Positions 1 through 6,240 of a DNA stretch of 6,240 nt are shown in pieces; positions within the stretch are counted from its first letter, which is position 1, and the number at the start of each line of letters is the position of its first letter. A program made the translations under genes and the position numbers. The notes under the pieces were generated by a model. It had not been told where the DNA came from. It saw only the letters and a list, made by a program, of their open reading frames with translations, and searched no databases. Source of the stretch: Alphaproteobacteria bacterium (GTDB taxonomy: Bacteria; Pseudomonadota; Alphaproteobacteria; Rickettsiales; JAFLCR01); NCBI GenBank assembly GCA_017302755.1, contig JAFLCR010000135.1, forward strand, positions 1 through 6,240. The letters are read 5' to 3'.

Positions 1-2142
1 GCTTGGGTTGGTGCCTGTCAGCTGGGTGGCTGCACAGGCAGTGATGCCGTCGCTACCCTGCCCGCCGCGGCTGGTATCGATGGTGATAGATATGGCCGCG
101 CCCGCTGGTACCTGGTTCGCGCCGAAACAGGAAGAAGCATTGAGTTGCTGCTGCATGTTGCACGGCCCAGATTGGTTCTGGGGGATTGTCATGTTGATGC
201 AGCCATTGGGGTTGCCGCTGGCATCGCAGAGGGACACTTCGGTGTCCGGCGGCGGGGGAGGAGAGCATTTGGCGCAGGTGGTGAACCCGCTTTCGCCGGG
301 GATGGGCACTTCCTGCCAGGAGCAGCAGCGTCCGCTGGTGGCTTCGTTCCATTCGTCCCCGAAACTCGTGGGGCGGTAGCTGATGGTGCAGTTGCTGGCG
401 CACATGGTAGCAATCTGCGCGCCTGCAAGGGTTTGCGAATACCCTCCCGCCGTACCGTCGGCGGGGCAGTTAAACTCGAAATCGCCGCTCTTGATCATGT
501 TGAGCATGCAATTGAGGCTTTCCAATGCCGCGGCTTGCTCGGCATTGATCCGGTTCGCTTCATCCGCCGCGTCGGTGGAGCAGGTGTTGAAGATGGCTCC
601 GGCCGGATCTTGCTGCAGACAATGCGCGACGGAACCCACATTGGTGACAGTGGTGTATGCACCGTAAACGCCGTGCAGCAGTTCCAAAATGTGGATTTTG
701 TCTTCCGGTTTTACCCAGGTTGATGGCGCAAGGAGGTATCGTGACCCTCCCTGCTGCAGAATCAGGCTCGCCAGGTTTTGCAAGGAAGCTTGGCGCTCTG
801 CATCATTGCACATTCCTCTGGTCCATTCAGAGAAATCGTAAAAAGGCATCTGGCCGCCGACTTGCCCGCCGGCACCGCTGATGCAGCTGCTGCTGCCCGG
901 ACGTGCGCGGGGCGCGCCCATCACGGAGGGGCAAAGCCCGGTGCTCTGCATGGGTGGCACGAGGCATTGCCCGAGCTGGCAGGAATTAATCTGATACGTG
1001 TATAGCCCCGGCCCTCTTGGTAGACCATTTTCGTTAGGGCATAGCACAGGGCTTGTCAGGCAACTTCCCGAAGGCGGGGGAGTGGTGGCGGTGCCGCAGA
1101 AACTTGTGGCTCCCTGTGGAGTATTGGCGGTGAGGTATGCTTGGCTGACCGGCCAGTACCTGATCCGCGCTTGGTCGCTTACCTGAGGCCCGCTACAGCT
1201 TAATTGCTGGTTGTTCTCCAAAGCTCGGATGAACTGACAGGCTTGTTCATTATTGATATTGTTATTGAACTGGAAATAGGTGCTGCCGTCTGGAAGCGTA
1301 TAGAAAGTGCCCCATCCAGGCACGACGCGGCATTGGCTTCTGCCGACCATCATGGGGTCGGGTTCAAAGAGAGGGTGCTTATAGGTGCATCCCGCCGCTT
1401 CGCAACTACCGCGAAAATCGGAATCGGACGGTGTTCCGCCCGGGCAGTTGCAGCACATATTCCTGTAATTTTCGCCGCGGGAGATGAGGAAGGCGTTGCC
1501 GGCTCCATAGCATTGTGGGTTATCCTGCGATCCTTCCGAATATTCCTCGCATCCTCCAAGTCCTCCCCAGCTACGGTCAAGACATTGGCCGACGGCGTAG
1601 CAATCCACTCCTGCGGGAGGTTCCTGCGTTTGATTGTCCAATTGAGCGCAAGCAATTGTATTGATATTGCAGGTGCGTGGTACGTTTCCACTATTGCGCT
1701 GATTTCGATACCAGTCTCCTGCATTGTCACCGTTACGTAGCTTCATCGTGACGAACGCATTGCCGGTTTCCGTGTCTGCTCTCAGCACAGAGCCGTCTCC
1801 GGTATAGCCTTGACGAGAAAGCGTTTGCTTTTGCTCGGAGGTCAAGGCGTCGTATTCCGCCGGCGTCAGAAAGCGGGGAGGGTTACTGCCGGGCACGAAA
1901 GGCACAAACGCCACGGTGCAGCAACTGGTGCCATCCCAATATCCATCGCAACCTCTTAATCCGGTTGAGAAGTTGCAACCCTCTGTATACCAGCACCCGC
2001 CTCCAGGTCCGTCCGTATTCTGATTGCAGCATTGATTGGCATTTCTGACATCATCCCCCGCATAGGATGCGTTCGTCCACGTCAGGAATCCCAGAAGGAA
2101 CACGATAAGAAAAGCGATGGTGAATAGGTTACCGCTTCGCAT
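1..2142 (-). CDS. Large cysteine-rich secreted protein of the T4SS operon, possibly the N-terminal region of an extended VirB6-like protein (3' end outside window)
   Basis: Reading from ATG at 2142-2140, the frame is open for 714 codons to base 1, with no stop, so the C-terminus lies outside the window. The start is firm: a TGA lies in frame two codons upstream, and AAGAGG sits 7 nt before the ATG, inside the end of virB4. Residues 1-28 form a Sec-type signal peptide: R2, a hydrophobic core at about 7-20, and likely cleavage after S-Y-A28. The rest shows no convincing membrane segment. I count 44 cysteines (about 6%), including adjacent pairs at 38-39, 74-75, 230-231 and 606-607. Other marks are an Asn-rich stretch (293-298), a PPPPP run (628-632) and a more helical, Cys-poorer part (about 434-550). 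Position after virB3-virB4 matches rickettsial VirB6 genes, which are large and extended, so a VirB6-like protein whose membrane part lies beyond the window is the leading inference. A TraN-like protein or unknown adhesin is possible. The first half is unusually AT-rich. The CDS is nearly certain; the family is not. Confidence 0.9.
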   Translation of the reverse strand, partial: MRSGNLFTIAFLIVFLLGFLTWTNASYAGDDVRNANQCCNQNTDGPGGGCWYTEGCNFSTGLRGCDGYWDGTSCCTVAFVPFVPGSNPPRFLTPAEYDALTSEQKQTLSRQGYTGDGSVLRADTETGNAFVTMKLRNGDNAGDWYRNQRNSGNVPRTCNINTIACAQLDNQTQEPPAGVDCYAVGQCLDRSWGGLGGCEEYSEGSQDNPQCYGAGNAFLISRGENYRNMCCNCPGGTPSDSDFRGSCEAAGCTYKHPLFEPDPMMVGRSQCRVVPGWGTFYTLPDGSTYFQFNNNINNEQACQFIRALENNQQLSCSGPQVSDQARIRYWPVSQAYLTANTPQGATSFCGTATTPPPSGSCLTSPVLCPNENGLPRGPGLYTYQINSCQLGQCLVPPMQSTGLCPSVMGAPRARPGSSSCISGAGGQVGGQMPFYDFSEWTRGMCNDAERQASLQNLASLILQQGGSRYLLAPSTWVKPEDKIHILELLHGVYGAYTTVTNVGSVAHCLQQDPAGAIFNTCSTDAADEANRINAEQAAALESLNCMLNMIKSGDFEFNCPADGTAGGYSQTLAGAQIATMCASNCTISYRPTSFGDEWNEATSGRCCSWQEVPIPGESGFTTCAKCSPPPPPDTEVSLCDASGNPNGCINMTIPQNQSGPCNMQQQLNASSCFGANQVPAGAAISITIDTSRGGQGSDGITACAATQLTGTNPS

Positions 2143-4546
2143 CGTTCAGCCTCTTCACCCCCTGCTGGAAGGGCAGCATCCAGTATTCGGGATCGTCCCG
2201 CTGCTCCGGCGGCAGGCTGGCCCGGACTTCGTCAAGAATCGCCACCGTTTCCGCCCGGCCGGAAAGTACGTTGATAACCTCCGTCATGCCGGAAAGGTCG
2301 ATGCGGGCCACCACCACGTCCATGCCCTGCTTCACTAGAAAGAAGCGCGATCCGGGATCGGTGGTTTTGAGCAGGGTGAACTCGCGGTCCGACAGCATGA
2401 ACGCGGTTTTATAAGCCTCGGTCGCCTTCATGTTTGGCAGGAAGATCTGCGTTGCCGTTTGCTGGATCAACGTGTCGCTGATCGCCGATTTGCTGGCGTC
2501 CTCCACGCTTTGTGTCGCGAACACCACCAGTGCGTTCAGCTTACGCAGCGTCTTCAGCCAGTCTTTGATCTTCGGCGCAAAAATATCGTTGTCGATGAGC
2601 GCCCAGGCTTCGTCGAGCACGATCATGGTCGGCGTGCCGTCAAGCGAGAGGCTGATCTTGTGGAAAAGGTAGAGCAGCACCGGCCCAAGACTGGTCTTAT
2701 CCGCTAGCACCTGGCCCATTTCGAAGGCGAAGATGCTGTTTTCCGAAAAGTCGATCGTATCAAGCGGGTTGTCGAACAGCTTCGCGTAAGGCCCGGTGCC
2801 GTGCCACATGCGCAGGCGCCCGCCGATTGTGCCTGGCCCCTCAAGCCCGAAGAACGGCGCGACGTTATGCAGGATGCGGTCGGAGCGATCGAGCTTGTAG
2901 TTGCCGCTGATGGCTTCGTTGATGCGGTCCATGTCCTCGGCCGTGAACGGCTCGTCGTGGGTGGTCACCATGGCCTTGAACCAGTCCACCAGGAAGGAGC
3001 GGTTTTCCAGTGTGTCGGGTAGCTGCAGGGGGTTGAAGCCGCAATCGTCGCTCGGCTGGATGATCGTGTATACGCCTTTCAGCGCGCGGATGAAGATTTC
3101 GGCGCCCTTGTCCTTGTCGAAAAAAAAGACGCGGCATTTTGCCTTCTGCGCCTGGGCGATCAGAAAGTTCATCAGCACGGTTTTACCAGCGCCGGTCGGG
3201 CCGATGATGGTGGTGTGCCCCACGTCGCGCAGGTGGAAGTTGAAGAAATACGGCGTGCCGGAAGTGGTTTCAAACACGGTGATCGCGCTGCCCCAGTGAT
3301 TGCCGGCAATGCGGCCGACGGGGTAGTTGTGCAGCGAAGCGAGCCCCGCGAGGTTCATGGAGTTGATATCCGCCTTGCGGGCGATGAAGCCGCCGTTTCC
3401 CGGCAATTGCGACCAGAAAGCAGGCTCCATGTTGATGTATTCGCGCGTGGCGTTGATGCCCACATTGGTCAGCTCGGACAGGCAGAGACCGATGGTTTCC
3501 TCCATGGCCTTCAGATTGTCTTCCATGCACATCACACTCAAATGGTGCGTGCCGAAGGCGACGTGGCCGCTCATGGCGAGGTCGAGCGCTTCGCTGATTT
3601 CCGCGACCTGCGAAATCGCGACGTCCTGCGCCTGGATCATGCGGTTCTGCTGCACCTGCATCTTGCCGATGGCGGTCTGGCGGGCGGTGAAGCTGTAGCT
3701 CTGGGTGATGATGAATTCGAACGGCAGCTGCAGAAATGCGTCGAGCATGCCCGCCGCCGTTTGGGCGGGGTATTCCTTGATGCTGACGATGCCGGCGTAT
3801 TTGCGCGTGTGCGGCCCGCGGATCTCGATGGCGCGGCGCCCGAAATAGATGCGATGGTTGCAGATATAGTGTGAAGCGTCCATCGAAGGCAGCAGCACCG
3901 GCTGGCGGATGCCGCAATTGAGCAGGCTGCCCAGAAATTCGAGTGGCTCGGAGAACGCGCCGCGTTCAGTGACGATGGTGGTGAGCAGGCGCGGGTTGTA
4001 GTCGCGAAGCGACGCCAGGATGCGCTGCGTCATTTCGTTGAGGTCCTTGTGCGCTTCGCGCAGGTATTCCTCGTGGGCGAAGCGGTCGGCCTTCTGATAG
4101 AGCATCTGCAGGAAATTGCCGTATTTGGCGACGCCCTTCATGTCGCGGGTGCGCATGACGGTGATGTAGAGCTCGTTGATGTACGAGTCCTTGGAATGGT
4201 GCTTATGGCGCCACATTTCGTTCACGGTATGAGCAAAGCCGGGGGGCATCTCGCCGCCGGGAAAGGCGCTCTTGCGCTTGCGGATGGTGTGGAACCAGAG
4301 ATGGTAGTTGCCACCCGCCATGCTGCGCAGCAGCGAGTTGCGCACGGCCTTCTTCATGTCGACGTCCTCGTCGTCGGCGGTCTCGAAGGCGAAGCCCTGC
4401 ACCTTGATCACCTGCAGCAATTGCTCGTCTTTGGTGATGACGGTACTCAAGTCCCAGTGGCATTTGTAAGGAATGTATTCGCCGATGCTCAGCTCCCGCT
4501 TGGCGGCGGGATGGCGTTGGGGCTGGCGTCGGGCGAATGGGTTCAT
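2129..4546 (-). CDS. virB4: Type IV secretion system ATPase VirB4
   Basis: VirB4 is the conserved inner-membrane-associated ATPase that powers assembly and substrate transfer in type IV secretion systems. The product is 805 residues, full length for the family and, from memory, the size of rickettsial VirB4. The N-terminal CagE/TrbE/VirB region covers roughly residues 190-400. The C-terminal P-loop ATPase domain follows, with Walker A GPTGAGKT at 449-456, the FFFDKDKGAE segment at 474-483, Walker B MIVLDEAW at 641-648 (D645, E646) and the FATQS motif at 676-680. All catalytic motifs are intact, so it should be active. I chose the ATG at 4546, one base after the virB3 stop. A start at 4624 would add 26 unrelated residues overlapping virB3. 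No strong ribosome site precedes the start, which suggests coupling to virB3 translation. Its 3' end overlaps the cysteine-rich gene by 14 nt and supplies that gene's ribosome binding site. Wording around Walker A and the segment after it resembles rickettsial VirB4. Confidence 0.97.
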   Translation of the reverse strand: MNPFARRQPQRHPAAKRELSIGEYIPYKCHWDLSTVITKDEQLLQVIKVQGFAFETADDEDVDMKKAVRNSLLRSMAGGNYHLWFHTIRKRKSAFPGGEMPPGFAHTVNEMWRHKHHSKDSYINELYITVMRTRDMKGVAKYGNFLQMLYQKADRFAHEEYLREAHKDLNEMTQRILASLRDYNPRLLTTIVTERGAFSEPLEFLGSLLNCGIRQPVLLPSMDASHYICNHRIYFGRRAIEIRGPHTRKYAGIVSIKEYPAQTAAGMLDAFLQLPFEFIITQSYSFTARQTAIGKMQVQQNRMIQAQDVAISQVAEISEALDLAMSGHVAFGTHHLSVMCMEDNLKAMEETIGLCLSELTNVGINATREYINMEPAFWSQLPGNGGFIARKADINSMNLAGLASLHNYPVGRIAGNHWGSAITVFETTSGTPYFFNFHLRDVGHTTIIGPTGAGKTVLMNFLIAQAQKAKCRVFFFDKDKGAEIFIRALKGVYTIIQPSDDCGFNPLQLPDTLENRSFLVDWFKAMVTTHDEPFTAEDMDRINEAISGNYKLDRSDRILHNVAPFFGLEGPGTIGGRLRMWHGTGPYAKLFDNPLDTIDFSENSIFAFEMGQVLADKTSLGPVLLYLFHKISLSLDGTPTMIVLDEAWALIDNDIFAPKIKDWLKTLRKLNALVVFATQSVEDASKSAISDTLIQQTATQIFLPNMKATEAYKTAFMLSDREFTLLKTTDPGSRFFLVKQGMDVVVARIDLSGMTEVINVLSGRAETVAILDEVRASLPPEQRDDPEYWMLPFQQGVKRLNDAKR

Positions 4547-4547
4547 G

Positions 4548-4847
4548 TCAATAGACGTCGTAGGAGTTGGTGAATCCGTGATAGCGCATGTTCTTGCATC
4601 GCATGCACCGGCTCGTCTTCGCAACCAGCAGCTCGATGGTGCGCGGTTCCTTCAGGCAGATGACGTAGCCGATGCCGTGGATGATGCCTGCGGACAGAAA
4701 GCACCAGAAACTGGTGGAGTTGATGAACCCCACCATGGTGATCATCATGTTGATCAGAAAATAGAGATAGCTTACCCCCATCACCATGGCGGGCCGGGTT
4801 AGCCCGATGAAAAGGGGATCGACCTGGAGGTTGCCCTTTGCGCTCAT
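4548..4847 (-). CDS. virB3: Type IV secretion system inner-membrane protein VirB3
   Basis: This 99-residue protein is the small inner-membrane subunit that partners VirB4 in type IV secretion systems. The N-terminal pattern DPLFIGLTRPAM (residues 10-21) is typical of VirB3. Two hydrophobic segments follow, about 20-42 and 45-64, then LKEPRTIELLVAK, a family-like stretch after the second membrane helix. The tail ends NSYDVY, similar to rickettsial VirB3 tails as I recall them. It also carries a CxxC pair (C81, C84), with further cysteines at 49 and 64. The ATG at 4847 is preceded by GTGAGG about 4 nt upstream. The stop (TGA, 4550-4548) is one base from the virB4 start, so the two genes are co-translated. 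A short upstream ORF may end on its start codon as ATGA. Identity is strong from both sequence and position. Confidence 0.93.
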   Translation of the reverse strand: MSAKGNLQVDPLFIGLTRPAMVMGVSYLYFLINMMITMVGFINSTSFWCFLSAGIIHGIGYVICLKEPRTIELLVAKTSRCMRCKNMRYHGFTNSYDVY

Positions 4848-4954
4848 GATGCCTCACTTCGCCGCGGGTGGCGGCAGCTAAACTGCGTCACTGTGAGCCT
4901 AAAATCCGCGGATTGATAATCCGTTAACCAAATCGGGCGGTTCATGGCCTGCAT
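4844..4954 (-). CDS. Possible leader peptide or upstream ORF coupled to virB3
   Basis: An ORF of 36 codons starts at ATG 4954, or 33 codons from the ATG at 4945, which has an AGGA 8 nt upstream. It ends with TGA at 4846-4844, overlapping the virB3 ATG as ATGA, the classic coupling arrangement. The peptide begins MQAMNRPIWLTDYQ, is mildly basic near its end (RHPRR), and has no signal peptide or recognised family. An ORF of this length can occur by chance, so the overlap and the fair ribosome site are the only support. If real, it could couple or attenuate virB3 translation. Confidence 0.3.
   Translation of the reverse strand: MQAMNRPIWLTDYQSADFRLTVTQFSCRHPRRSEAS
4903..4923. promoter_or_regulatory. 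Nested dyads upstream of virB3, possible operator
   Basis: Two inverted repeats share one arm. AATCCGCGGATT (4903-4914) is a perfect 12-bp palindrome. CGGATT (4909-4914) and AATCCG (4918-4923) form a second dyad around a 3-nt spacer. The site is 56 to 76 nt upstream of the virB3 start codon and inside the possible leader ORF. It could bind a dimeric regulator or fold in the transcript; the binding protein cannot be named. Confidence 0.3.
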
Positions 4955-5010
4955 CCTGCCAATTTTAGCTAAATCATAGCCTATTTCTGTTTCAAATGTA
5001 TGACTTTTAC

Positions 5011-5039
5011 AAGATATAGCGTTTGGTGGAACCGGGCAA
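5011..5039 (-). promoter_or_regulatory. Candidate sigma-70-type promoter for the virB3-virB4 operon
   Basis: On the minus strand TTGCCC (5039-5034) is followed after 17 nt by TATCTT (5016-5011). Each hexamer matches four of six consensus bases. It lies in an AT-rich stretch between the ggt terminator and virB3, where an operon promoter is expected. A second -10-like hexamer, TATGAT (4978-4973), lacks a good -35 partner but could be used with an activator. Both are weak matches; no start site can be fixed from the sequence. Confidence 0.25.
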
Positions 5040-5060
5040 AAGAATCGGAACGCGTTGAGG

Positions 5061-5107
5061 AAAATTCACAAAAACGTCACGCTCCGCGCGCCATCGAAGG
5101 GCGCGCG
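5061..5107 (-). terminator. Probable rho-independent terminator of ggt
   Basis: A perfect 8-bp GC stem (CGCGCGCC at 5085-5092 against GGCGCGCG at 5100-5107) with a 7-nt loop begins 25 nt after the ggt stop codon. Read on the minus strand, five Ts (5074-5070) follow about 10 nt after the stem, and four more lie at 5064-5061. The T-tract is further from the stem than in a textbook terminator, so efficiency is uncertain. The position between ggt and the T4SS operon supports the call. Confidence 0.4.
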
Positions 5108-5132
5108 CTCAACTGTATCTGGTAGGAAGGGC

Positions 5133-6239
5133 TTAGTCGGCGAGCGCCACGCCTTCGCGGCGCGGATCATCGCCGCCAAGCAGCGTGCGCACTTTACCCG
5201 GCGTGACCATCACGCCGTGCAACCCGCTATTCATCTCGCGCACCACCACCTCGTGACCGAGCTTTTCGAGCGCCGGTTTCAAGCGGGCGATGGGGGTGCC
5301 TTCCTCAAGCTCCGTCTTGCCGGTCAGGTTGGTGTAGTGCGGCAGGTTCATGGCATCCTGGATGCCAAGCTTCCAGTCGATGACGGCGATCACGGTCTGC
5401 AACACGTAAGGAATGATGCGCGGCCCTCCCGGCGAGCCGACGGTCATTACGAGATTGCCCGCCTTGTCGAACACCAGCGTCGGGCTCATCGAACTGCGCG
5501 GGCGTTTGTTCGGCTCGATGCGGTTCACGGCCTTGCAGCCGCGCGCGTCCACCGGGCTGGCTGCGAAATCGGTCATATGGTTGTTAAGGATGAACCCTGC
5601 CGCCACCATGCCGGAGCCGAAAGCGTATTCAACCGAGGAGGTCATGGCCACGGCATTGCCTTCCGCGTCAATGATGCTGAAATGCGTGGTGTTGGGCACT
5701 TCCGCGTGGCGCACGCCCGGGCATTCGGGGGCGTTGCGAAGCTGTGGCGGCACGCCTGCCGTTGGTTTCGCCGTCACATTGCCCCAGCTGATCAGCTTGG
5801 CGCGTTCCGCCAAATAGGCGGGGTCGAGCAGAGCCTCCGTCGGCACCTCCACGAAATCGGGATCGGCAATATAGCGGTCGCGGTCGGCGAAGGCGAGCAT
5901 GGTTGCCTGGGAAATCAGATGCACGGCCTGCACCCCGTCCGGCTGCACCGTGGTGAGATCGTGGTGCTCCAGCATGCCGAGCGCCTGCAGCATCGTGATG
6001 CCGCCAGAGCTGGGCGGCGTCATGCTGCACACCGTGTAACCGTGATAGGGGCGGCAGAGCAGGGGGCGTTCCCTGATGGCATAGCCCGCCAGATCGTCCA
6101 TGGTCAGATCGCCTGGATTAACGGGTGCATTCCGTACGGCCTCGACGATCTTTCGCGCGGTTTCACCGCGGTAGAAATCCTCCACCCCGTGCGTAGCCAT
6201 GGCGCGGAACGTCGCCGCCAGAGCAGGGTTCACCAGGGT
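5133..6239 (-). CDS. ggt: Gamma-glutamyltransferase / glutathione hydrolase proenzyme, C-terminal part (5' end outside window)
   Basis: This enzyme cleaves or transfers the gamma-glutamyl group of glutathione, usually in the periplasm, and is made as a proenzyme that cuts itself into two subunits. The window holds 368 codons plus the TAA at 5135-5133; the signal peptide and about half of the large subunit are missing. Visible marks, numbered from the GTG (valine) codon at 6233: PPSSGG at 73-78, FADRDRYIADPDF from 115, and NTTHFS at 181-186. T182 (codon 5690-5688) is the self-cleaving, catalytic threonine. The small subunit is then about 185 residues, close to the roughly 190 of E. coli. RPRSSMSPT (244-252) matches the oxyanion serines, and GSPGGPRII (266-274) the conserved glycines. 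The glutamate-binding aspartate is kept (D222 in NNHMTDF), but histidine stands where E. coli has Gln430. The GTG at 6233 is internal, not the start. Its order and own terminator suggest it is separate from the T4SS operon. Confidence 0.95.
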   Translation of the reverse strand, partial: TLVNPALAATFRAMATHGVEDFYRGETARKIVEAVRNAPVNPGDLTMDDLAGYAIRERPLLCRPYHGYTVCSMTPPSSGGITMLQALGMLEHHDLTTVQPDGVQAVHLISQATMLAFADRDRYIADPDFVEVPTEALLDPAYLAERAKLISWGNVTAKPTAGVPPQLRNAPECPGVRHAEVPNTTHFSIIDAEGNAVAMTSSVEYAFGSGMVAAGFILNNHMTDFAASPVDARGCKAVNRIEPNKRPRSSMSPTLVFDKAGNLVMTVGSPGGPRIIPYVLQTVIAVIDWKLGIQDAMNLPHYTNLTGKTELEEGTPIARLKPALEKLGHEVVVREMNSGLHGVMVTPGKVRTLLGGDDPRREGVALAD

Positions 6240-6240
6240 T

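Larger units (their letters stand above)
4848..5132 (-). other. Intergenic control region between ggt and virB3
   Basis: This 285-bp gap is the only sizeable space without an established gene. It holds, in minus-strand order, the ggt hairpin, an AT-rich stretch with weak promoter hexamers, a 10-bp palindrome TTTAGCTAAA (4964-4973), the nested dyads at 4903-4923, and a small GCCGC/GCGGC hairpin (4861-4875) just before the virB3 ribosome site. No tRNA, known riboswitch or mobile-element end is apparent. Confidence 0.8.

Noticed and set aside
145..1740. Plus-strand reading frames of up to 192 codons (145-723, 1204-1740)
   Set aside because: The minus-strand frame is open through the whole 2142 bases with signal peptide, ribosome site and patterned cysteines, so these are shadows. 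They have no shared family or operon logic.
3215..3874. 219-codon plus-strand reading frame opposite virB4
   Set aside because: It is antisense to a conserved, motif-complete VirB4 ATPase. Its His/Asp/Val-rich translation is typical of the opposite strand of GC-rich coding sequence.
4049..4573. 174-codon plus-strand frame across the virB4 5' end
   Set aside because: It lies opposite the conserved N-terminal region of VirB4 and has no recognisable product.
4547..4624. Upstream ATG at 4624 as the virB4 start
   Set aside because: It would add 26 residues unlike any VirB4 N-terminus and overlap virB3 extensively; the ATG at 4546 gives the family-typical 805 residues and a 1-nt gap.
4964..4973. 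TTTAGCTAAA palindrome as an operator
   Set aside because: A 10-bp AT-rich palindrome is easily found by chance, and nothing ties it to a known regulator; it is only mentioned in the intergenic entry.
6231..6233. GTG as a possible start of gamma-glutamyltransferase
   Set aside because: The frame continues upstream to the window edge and the sequence after it (NPALAATFR) is an internal segment of the family; the real start is outside the window.
1..6240. CRISPR arrays, tRNAs, insertion sequences
   Set aside because: I saw no spaced direct repeats, tRNA-like cloverleaf, transposase or terminal inverted repeats on reading both strands.

Overview
The window looks like part of an alphaproteobacterial chromosome with fairly high GC. 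Hand-counted 60-base lines give about 62% GC in virB4 (3001-3060), but only 38-52% across part of 1200-1740. Every supported gene is on the minus strand, so the window reads right to left: ggt (partial), a 285-bp control region, virB3, virB4, then a very large cysteine-rich secreted protein that runs off the left edge. The close virB3-virB4 pair, the 805-residue VirB4 and the following large secreted gene resemble the virB3-virB4-virB6 block of rickettsial (rvh-type) type IV secretion systems (T4SS). The base composition is far from the AT-rich obligate intracellular Rickettsiales, so a less reduced alphaproteobacterium is more likely. The species cannot be named from this sequence.

Layout. 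From 6240 to 5133 lies the C-terminal part of a gamma-glutamyltransferase with its catalytic threonine and the whole small subunit. From 5132 to 4848 is a non-coding or leader region. It holds a GC-rich hairpin likely to end ggt, a weak promoter candidate, nested dyads, and a possible 33-36 residue leader ORF whose stop codon overlaps the virB3 start (ATGA). virB3 (4847-4548), virB4 (4546-2129) and the cysteine-rich gene (2142 to beyond 1) are packed with a 1-nt gap and a 14-nt overlap, so they almost certainly form one translationally coupled operon.

The least familiar item is the gene at the left. It is open for exactly 714 codons from a well-placed start to the window edge, begins with a Sec-type signal peptide, and has 44 cysteines, including four adjacent CC pairs. 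No second membrane segment is seen in the visible part. By position it could be the long N-terminal, outside-facing region of an extended VirB6-family channel protein; it could also be a TraN-like or otherwise new surface protein of the secretion system. Its first half is clearly poorer in GC than its second half and its neighbours.

How the genes fit together: VirB3 (inner-membrane subunit) and VirB4 (ATPase) would form the energised inner-membrane core of the secretion machine. The cysteine-rich protein would add a disulfide-stabilised periplasmic or surface part. ggt is probably an unrelated neighbour in glutathione metabolism, separated by its own terminator.
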